Of a DNA stretch of 20,214 nt, positions 15,322 through 20,214 are shown piece by piece. Position 1 is the stretch's first letter, and every line of letters begins with the position of its first letter. Under the pieces are notes generated by a model. That model made no database searches. It had not been told where the DNA came from and worked only from the letters and a program-made list of their open reading frames with translations. This stretch comes from Acanthamoeba sp. SK_2022b (taxonomy: Eukaryota > Discosea > Longamoebia > Acanthamoebidae): positions 1 through 20,214 of the forward strand of contig JANDJZ010000686.1 in NCBI GenBank assembly GCA_027943245.1, given 5' to 3'. Position numbers and translations under genes: made by a program.

Positions 15322-16043
15322 AGAAGCGCCTTGTCGCCGCTGCCATCGCGGCCATGCTTTGCACCGCCACTGCCCATGCGCAATGGGTCGTGATCGACCC
15401 CACCAACCTCGTGCAGAACACGATGACCGCGATCCGCACGCTGGAGCAGATCAACAACCAGATTCGCCAGCTCCAGAACGAAGCGCAAATGCTGATGAAC
15501 CAGGCGCGCAACCTCGCCAGCCTGCCGTCCAGCGTGGTCGGCCAGTTGCGCGCCAACCTGGCGACGACCGAGCGGCTGATCGCCCAGGCCCGAGGCTTGG
15601 CCTACGACGTGACGAATCTGGATCGGGAGTTTGCCCGCCTGTACCCGGAGCAGTACGCCGCCACCGTCAGCGGCGACCAGATGTACCGCGATGCCCAGGA
15701 GCGGTGGAAGAACACGCTCAACGGCTTGCAGACCACCATGCAGATGCAGGCGCAGGTGTCGCAGAACCTGGGCGAAGACGAAAGCGTGCTGGCCGATCTG
15801 GTTGGCAAGAGCCAGTCGGCGCAAGGCGCGTTGCAGGCGATGCAGGCCACGAACCAGTTGCTCGCCTTGCAGGCCAAGCAGTCGATCCAGTCGCAGCGGC
15901 TCCAGATCACGCAAGACCGGGCCGCCTCGCTGGAACTGGCGCGGCAGGCGGCGGCGACCGAGCGCGCCCGCGAAGTGCGGCGGCGCTTCCTCGGGGAAGG
16001 CACGCCGTACACGCCGCAGTCCGTCAACTTCTACCGCGACTGA
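15318..16043 (+). CDS. trbJ: TrbJ, VirB5-type pilus-associated periplasmic protein
   Basis: The product is 241 residues with a signal peptide (MKKRLVAAAIAAMLCTATAHA, cleavage after about residue 21). The mature part is almost entirely helical and Gln/Asn/Ala rich, with coiled-coil character (RTLEQINNQIRQLQNEAQML and later QAMQATNQLLALQAKQSIQS). VirB5/TrbJ proteins sit at the pilus tip or in the periplasm and aid contact with recipients. The C-terminus RRRFLGEGTPYTP (221-233) closely resembles the end of the small lipoprotein at 8174-8452 and the tail of the lipoprotein gene that follows. The start overlaps the trbE stop (ATGA). Confidence 0.92.
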   Translation: MKKRLVAAAIAAMLCTATAHAQWVVIDPTNLVQNTMTAIRTLEQINNQIRQLQNEAQMLMNQARNLASLPSSVVGQLRANLATTERLIAQARGLAYDVTNLDREFARLYPEQYAATVSGDQMYRDAQERWKNTLNGLQTTMQMQAQVSQNLGEDESVLADLVGKSQSAQGALQAMQATNQLLALQAKQSIQSQRLQITQDRAASLELARQAAATERAREVRRRFLGEGTPYTPQSVNFYRD

Positions 16044-16054
16044 CGGGGGCCGAC

Positions 16055-16375
16055 ATGCGATGCGTCCTCGTCCTTGGTGCCGTGCTGCTGGCCGCTTGCG
16101 GCGAGCAGCCGGCCGACAACCTCGCCGATGCCCTGGCTGCCGACCCCGCGCGGCTCAAGGCGTTGCGCGCGCAATGCGCGGCCGACCGGGAGGCCACGGG
16201 CGAGGACGCTTGCCGCGCCGCCGCCGAAGCCTTCCGGCGGCGCTTCTTTTCCGGCGAGGCCGGGCCGGATGAATACCGGACGCTGGCCGACATGCCGCCG
16301 ATCCCGCCCAGCTTCGAGGAACCGGCCGATGGCACCGCGCCGGCCTTGCCCGCCGCCCCGGAGGGCACGCCATGA
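16055..16375 (+). CDS. trbK: TrbK/EexN-like entry-exclusion lipoprotein
   Basis: The product is 106 residues. The signal MRCVLVLGAVLLAAC ends in a lipobox with the lipidated cysteine at C15, consistent with a periplasmic lipoprotein. The next part (ADPARLKALRAQC) and the C-X11-C cysteine pair match the lipoprotein at 8174-8452. It ends with RRRFFSGEAGP and a Pro-rich tail. Its place between trbJ and trbL is the same as that of trbK in RP4, where TrbK blocks entry of the same plasmid; the name is used by position and type, as sequence similarity to RP4 TrbK was not checked. Starts 11 bp after trbJ and overlaps trbL (ATGA). Confidence 0.8.
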   Translation: MRCVLVLGAVLLAACGEQPADNLADALAADPARLKALRAQCAADREATGEDACRAAAEAFRRRFFSGEAGPDEYRTLADMPPIPPSFEEPADGTAPALPAAPEGTP

Positions 16376-17742
16376 ATGACGTGACCATCATCGACCAGTT
16401 CCTCAACACCTTCGCCACCTACATCGACTCGGGTTTCGGGCTGCTGCGCGGCGAAGTGGCGTTCCTCACGGCCACGCTGATCGTCATCGACATGACGATC
16501 GCCGGGCTGTATTGGGCCATGAGCCACGCTACCGGCCAGGGCGATGACGTGATCGCCAAGCTGCTGCGCAAGGTGCTTTACGTCGGTGCCTTCGCCTACA
16601 TCCTCAACAACTTCAACTGGCTGGCCAGCATCGTGTTCCGCTCGTTCGCTGGGCTGGGCATCACCGCCACCGGCTCGTCCATCACGATGGAGAACTTCTT
16701 GCAGCCGGGCCGGCTCGCGAAGACCGGCATCGACGCCGGGGCGCCGATTCTGGAGCAGATCGGCGAGATGGCCGGCTTCCCCGAGGTGTTCGTGAACCTC
16801 GACCCCATCGTGGTGATGTTCCTCGCGTGGCTGGTCGTGGTGCTGTGCTTCTTCGTGCTGGCGATCCAGCTTTTCATCACGCTGATCGAGTTCAAGCTGA
16901 CCACGCTCGCCGGGTTCGTGCTGGTGCCGTTCGCGCTGTGGAACAAGACCAGCTTTCTCGCCGAGAAGGTGCTGGGCAATGTCGTGGCCGCCGGTATCAA
17001 GGTCCTGGTGCTGGCCGTGATCGTCGGCATCGGCTCGGGCCTGTTCTCGCAGTTCCAAGTCCATCCCGCCGAACCGAACATCGACCACGCGCTGGTCATC
17101 ATGCTGGCCTCGCTCACCTTGCTGGCGCTCGGGATCTTCGGCCCTGGCATCGCCACGGGCCTCGTGTCCGGTGCGCCCCAACTCGGCGCAGGCGCGATGG
17201 CCGGCGCCGCCGTCGGTGCAGCCGGAACCGCAGTGGCTGTCGGTGCCGCCGCGACGGGCGTGGGCGGTGCGGTGGCCGCTGGTGCTCGCATGGCACCGGC
17301 CGCCGCCAAGCTGGCCGGCAGCGGCGCGCGTGCCGCCACGTCGGCGGCTGGCAGCGCGAAGTCGGCGTTCCAGGCGGGTTCCGCAGCAGCAGGCGGCGGT
17401 GCCAAAGGCGCGATGGCGGGCTTGGGCAACGTCGCCAAGACCGGCGCGCAGTCTGCCGGACGCGCAGCCGCATCCCGCGCTTCCGCTGCCGGGCAGCGCA
17501 TGGCCGCGCCGTTCCGCGCGGGCTGGAATGGCGACGCCGGCGCGTCAGCCGGCCAGGCCGCCACCAGCGAAGCCCCCGCAGGCGCTGCCGCTGCACAGCC
17601 CTCCGAGCAGCCCGCCTGGGCCAAGCGGCTGCAACGCCGCCAGCAACTCACCCAGGCCGCGACCACCACCGCCCACACGCTCCGCGGTGGCGATGGCGGC
17701 GGCTCCGGCCAGGGGCCGAGCCTGCGCGATTCCGATTCATAA
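16372..17742 (+). CDS. trbL: TrbL, VirB6-type polytopic membrane protein
   Basis: This inner-membrane channel component (456 residues) has about six hydrophobic segments between residues 25 and 275, including VAFLTATLIVIDMTIAGLYW, VVMFLAWLVVVLCFFVLAIQ and LVIMLASLTLLALGIFG. The sequence LTTLAGFVLVPFALWNKTSF is characteristic of TrbL/VirB6. From about residue 265 on, the protein turns into a long Ala/Gly-rich tail with many A/G repeats and scattered Lys/Arg, about 190 residues, probably disordered and cytoplasmic or periplasmic. Variable tails of this kind are usual in TrbL. The next gene begins 12 bp downstream behind a strong ribosome-binding site. Confidence 0.94.
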   Translation: MNDVTIIDQFLNTFATYIDSGFGLLRGEVAFLTATLIVIDMTIAGLYWAMSHATGQGDDVIAKLLRKVLYVGAFAYILNNFNWLASIVFRSFAGLGITATGSSITMENFLQPGRLAKTGIDAGAPILEQIGEMAGFPEVFVNLDPIVVMFLAWLVVVLCFFVLAIQLFITLIEFKLTTLAGFVLVPFALWNKTSFLAEKVLGNVVAAGIKVLVLAVIVGIGSGLFSQFQVHPAEPNIDHALVIMLASLTLLALGIFGPGIATGLVSGAPQLGAGAMAGAAVGAAGTAVAVGAAATGVGGAVAAGARMAPAAAKLAGSGARAATSAAGSAKSAFQAGSAAAGGGAKGAMAGLGNVAKTGAQSAGRAAASRASAAGQRMAAPFRAGWNGDAGASAGQAATSEAPAGAAAAQPSEQPAWAKRLQRRQQLTQAATTTAHTLRGGDGGGSGQGPSLRDSDS

Positions 17743-17754
17743 GGAGAACTGACC
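17743..17754 (+). promoter_or_regulatory. Ribosome-binding leader of trbF (repeated motif)
   Basis: GGAGAACTGACC lies directly between the trbL stop and the trbF ATG. It is nearly identical to the leaders of trbC and trbI, and with the preceding AA gives a strong AAGGAG site. Confidence 0.65.
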
Positions 17755-18459
17755 ATGCGATTCAAGAAACCGCAGGTGCGCTACGCCGACACGCCGCAGC
17801 CTGCCACGCCGTACCAAGCTGCCGGCCAGGTGTGGGACGACCGTATCGGCTCGCCGCGCGTGCAGGCGAAGAACTGGCGCCTGATGGCCTTCGGCTGCCT
17901 GACGCTCGCGCTGCTGATGGCCGGCGGCCTGGTGTGGCGCTCGGCGCAGTCCATCGTCACGCCCTACGTCGTGGAGGTGGACAACGCGGGCCAGGTGCGC
18001 GCAGTGGGTGAAGCCGCCACGCCGTACCGGCCGGGCGATGCGCAGACGGCGCACCACATCGCGCGCTTCGTGACGCTGGTGCGCTCGCTGTCCATCGACC
18101 CCATCGTCGTCCGCCAGAACTGGCTCGACGCCTACGACTACACGACCGACAAGGGCGCAGCCGTGCTCAACGATTACGCGCGGGTCAACGACCCGTTCGC
18201 GCGCATCGGAAAGGAGTCGGTGACGGTGCAGATCACCAGCGTCGTGCGCGCCAGCGACACGTCTTTCAACGTGCGCTGGACGGAACGGCGCTACGTCAAC
18301 GGCGCCGCGGCGGGCCTGGAGCGGTGGACGGCGGTGGTGTCCATCGTGCTCCAGCCGCCGCGCACCGAAGAACGCCTGCGCAAGAACCCGCTAGGCATCT
18401 ACGTCAACGGCCTGTCGTGGAGCCGTGAACTGGATTCTTCCGAAGGAGCAAAACCATGA
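17755..18459 (+). CDS. trbF: TrbF, VirB8-type inner-membrane assembly factor
   Basis: This bitopic protein has 234 residues. A short cytoplasmic N-terminus (1-41) precedes one membrane helix (about 43-63, RLMAFGCLTLALLMAGGLVW), and the remainder is a periplasmic NTF2-like domain with the family sequences YVVEVDNAGQ, FVTLVRSLSIDPIVVRQNWLDAYDY (given as region 98-122) and FNVRWTERRY. VirB8-type proteins nucleate assembly of the channel. The stop overlaps the trbG ATG. Confidence 0.94.
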   Translation: MRFKKPQVRYADTPQPATPYQAAGQVWDDRIGSPRVQAKNWRLMAFGCLTLALLMAGGLVWRSAQSIVTPYVVEVDNAGQVRAVGEAATPYRPGDAQTAHHIARFVTLVRSLSIDPIVVRQNWLDAYDYTTDKGAAVLNDYARVNDPFARIGKESVTVQITSVVRASDTSFNVRWTERRYVNGAAAGLERWTAVVSIVLQPPRTEERLRKNPLGIYVNGLSWSRELDSSEGAKP

Positions 18460-19448
18460 ATGATCTTTTCCGTAAATCCGCCTTGTCGTTGATCGTGCTG
18501 GCCCTCGCGGGCTGCGCCACGCAGGGCAAGCCGCCGCCGACCATCTCACTCGATGAGCCGGTGCAGGCCCAGCCGCTGCCCGAGCCGCCCGCGCCGGTGG
18601 AGGTGGTGGCCGTGCCCGAGGTGCTGCCGATGCCGGCGCAGTTGATGCCGGCTCCCGAAGCCGAGGACGCCAAGCCCGCGCCTGAACCTGCCGACGAGAA
18701 GGTGCGCGTCTCGCGGGCCAATACCGAGGCGCGCGTCGCGCCCACGCGCGAGGGCTATGTCAACGCGATTCAGGTGTGGCCCTTCACCGATGGCGCGCTC
18801 TATCAGGTCTATGCGGCCGTGGGCCGCGTGACCGTGGTTTCGCTCCAGCCGGGCGAGGAACTGGTGACGGTGGCCGCCGGCGATACGGTGCGCTGGATCG
18901 TGGGCGACACATCCAGCGGCAGCGGTGCCGACTTGCGCGTCAACGTGCTGGTGAAGCCCATTCGGTCGGGCCTGAAAACCAATCTGGTCATCACCACCAG
19001 CCGCAGGACGTACCTGCTGGAGCTGACTTCCACGGAAAAGACGTGGATGGCGTCGGTTTCCTGGGAGTACCCGCGCGACCGGATGCTGGCCTTGCAGCGC
19101 CAGGCGCAGGCGGCCAGCGCCGCCGCGCCGGTCGATAGCGGCCTGTCGCTGGAGAACCTGCGCTTCCGCTACGCGATCAGCGGCAGCAATCCGCCGTGGA
19201 AGCCGCTGCGCGCCTTCGACGACGGGCAGAAGGTCTATATCCAGTTTCCCGCAGGCATCGCGCAGGGCGATCTTCCGCCGCTGTTCGTGATCGGGGCCGA
19301 AGGCGACGGCCAACTGGTGAACTACCGCTTCCGCTCGCCGTACTACATCGTGGATCGCCTGTTTGGCGCGGCCGAGCTGCGCCTGGGCGGCGACAAGAGC
19401 GACGTGGTGCGGATCGAGCGCACGGACGGCGTGGCACGGAGGAACTGA
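18456..19448 (+). CDS. trbG: TrbG, VirB9-type outer-membrane-complex protein
   Basis: The product is 330 residues with a lipoprotein-type signal (LIVLALAGC, lipid cysteine near residue 20). A Pro/Glu/Ala-rich linker covers about 25-85. The VirB9 domain follows, with IQVWPFTDGALYQVYAAVGRVT (101-122 as a region), ISLQPGEEL-like sequence VVSLQPGEELV, and a C-terminal domain with FRYAISG and PLRAFDDGQKVYIQFP. VirB9-type proteins form the outer ring of the secretion channel with VirB10. A classical VirB9 often lacks its own lipobox because VirB7 carries the lipid; the lipobox here may explain why no VirB7-like gene is seen. The trbI ATG follows after 2 bp. Confidence 0.94.
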   Translation: MNDLFRKSALSLIVLALAGCATQGKPPPTISLDEPVQAQPLPEPPAPVEVVAVPEVLPMPAQLMPAPEAEDAKPAPEPADEKVRVSRANTEARVAPTREGYVNAIQVWPFTDGALYQVYAAVGRVTVVSLQPGEELVTVAAGDTVRWIVGDTSSGSGADLRVNVLVKPIRSGLKTNLVITTSRRTYLLELTSTEKTWMASVSWEYPRDRMLALQRQAQAASAAAPVDSGLSLENLRFRYAISGSNPPWKPLRAFDDGQKVYIQFPAGIAQGDLPPLFVIGAEGDGQLVNYRFRSPYYIVDRLFGAAELRLGGDKSDVVRIERTDGVARRN

Positions 19449-19450
19449 CC
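19438..19450 (+). promoter_or_regulatory. Ribosome-binding leader of trbI (repeated motif)
   Basis: GGAGGAACTGACC overlaps the end of trbG and leads straight into the trbI ATG at 19451. It is the third copy of the same leader type in the operon. Confidence 0.65.
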
Positions 19451-20214
19451 ATGAGCCAGGACGACACTCCCGACCTCGCCACGCCGCAAGCGGGCAAGGT
19501 CGCGCCCGAGGCGGTGGCACTGCGCGCCCAGCCGCGTGCTGTGACCCGGTTGAACCGGCGCACGCTGGCCGTCCTCGTCGGCGGCCTGTCGGTCGCCGTG
19601 CTCGGGGCCACGATCTGGTCGCTGCAACCGCAGCGGCGTGGTGCCAACGAGCAGACCGAGCTTTACAACGTCGATCGCGTCTCGAAGTCTGAAGGGCTGG
19701 ATGGCCTGCCGGCCGACTACTCGAAGCTGCCGCCGAAGGCGCCCGAGTTGGGGCCGCCGCTGCCGGGCGACCTCGGCCCGGCCATCGTGAACTCGCAGCA
19801 GCCAGCCGTGGCCGCTTACGCGGCCCCCGGCCACGATCCGAACGATGCCTTGCGCAAGGAGGCCGAAGCCGCAGCGGCTTCGTCGGTGTTCTTCCGCTCG
19901 GGCGGTCAGGGCCAGGCCGTCGCCACCGCCACCGCCACGATGGCGCAGACGGCGCCGGGTGTGCCTAGTGCTGCCAATGCGCTCGCGGCCTTCGACCCGC
20001 TCGCTGCCGGGCCGGCCTCGGTGGCGGCCCAGGTTGCCGCCCCAGCCGCTGCGCGGAGTCGGCAAGACCAGAACGAAGCATTCCTGCAAAGCGGTTCTAC
20101 GGAAACCCGCAATTCCGGCAATCTGGCGCTGCCCGCGTCGCCTTATCAGGTCATGGCCGGAACGGTGATCGCGGGCGCGCTGGTGACGGGCATCAAGTCC
20201 GATCTTCCGGGCGA
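19451..20214 (+). CDS. trbI: TrbI, VirB10-type protein (cut by the right edge)
   Basis: About 254 residues are visible, the N-terminal half or more of a protein usually 400-470 residues long. It begins MSQDDTPDLATPQAGKVAPE, has one membrane helix (about 38-58, TLAVLVGGLSVAVLGATIWSL), then a Pro/Ala-rich periplasmic linker with YSKLPPKAPELGPPLPGDLG, and the start of the beta-barrel domain, SPYQVMAGTVIAGALVTGIKSDLPG, at the edge (region 230-254). This last segment is highly characteristic of VirB10/TrbI. The protein spans inner and outer membranes and gates the channel. No stop occurs before the edge. Confidence 0.95.
   Translation, partial: MSQDDTPDLATPQAGKVAPEAVALRAQPRAVTRLNRRTLAVLVGGLSVAVLGATIWSLQPQRRGANEQTELYNVDRVSKSEGLDGLPADYSKLPPKAPELGPPLPGDLGPAIVNSQQPAVAAYAAPGHDPNDALRKEAEAAAASSVFFRSGGQGQAVATATATMAQTAPGVPSAANALAAFDPLAAGPASVAAQVAAPAAARSRQDQNEAFLQSGSTETRNSGNLALPASPYQVMAGTVIAGALVTGIKSDLPG

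Noticed and set aside
1..20214. CRISPR arrays, tRNA or rRNA genes, complete insertion sequences, integrase or attachment sites
   Set aside because: None was seen on either strand; no spaced identical repeats, transposase or integrase motifs were recognised.

Overview
The window is mostly the conjugation half of an integrative and conjugative element (ICE) of the Tn4371 family, from a high-GC proteobacterium (Comamonadaceae/Burkholderiaceae, Pseudomonas or Stenotrophomonas-like). It is joined at its left end to about 1.5 kb of sequence that does not look bacterial. The ICE assignment rests on gene order and on by-eye motif recognition; no database search was possible.

Layout. (1) 1-~1550: lower-GC, mixed-codon DNA. 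A minus-strand frame is open from 799 to the left edge and encodes a Ser/Pro-rich protein of eukaryotic character (likely start at 397). 398-1370 holds no gene I can support. (2) ~1554-3161: a relaxase (TraI, DUF3363 type) whose N-terminus, with the nicking tyrosine, is missing and replaced in frame by foreign sequence. (3) 3195-3827, minus strand: a cytochrome b561-like membrane protein lacking two expected haem-ligand histidines, followed by about 0.8 kb without genes but with a nested inverted repeat. (4) 4623-6980: a cargo pair, a SulP anion transporter with a STAS domain and a tandem universal stress protein. (5) 7233-8452: a LysR-type regulator (the position called traR in this family) overlapping a small entry-exclusion-like lipoprotein, closed by a strong hairpin terminator. 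(6) 8689-20214: an uninterrupted, largely overlapping operon: traG (coupling protein), a ribbon-helix-helix protein, trbB, C, D, E, J, a TrbK-like lipoprotein, trbL, F, G and trbI (cut by the right edge).

How it works together. The trb genes encode a P-type (RP4/VirB-like) type IV secretion system. TrbB and TrbE are ATPases, TrbC is the pilin, TrbJ is VirB5-like, TrbL is VirB6-like, and TrbF, TrbG and TrbI are the VirB8, VirB9 and VirB10-like envelope proteins. TraG delivers the relaxase-DNA complex to the channel. The LysR and ribbon-helix-helix proteins are candidate regulators, and the two related lipoproteins probably block redundant transfer into cells already carrying the element. SulP and UspA look like niche-adaptation cargo. 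The integrase, rep/par genes, oriT and the relaxase N-terminus are not in this window.

The points most worth following are the foreign/ICE junction near 1550, a C-terminal motif shared by TrbJ and the lipoproteins, the cytochrome b561 homologue that seems to keep only one haem-ligand pair, and the structured leaders before the cargo operon.
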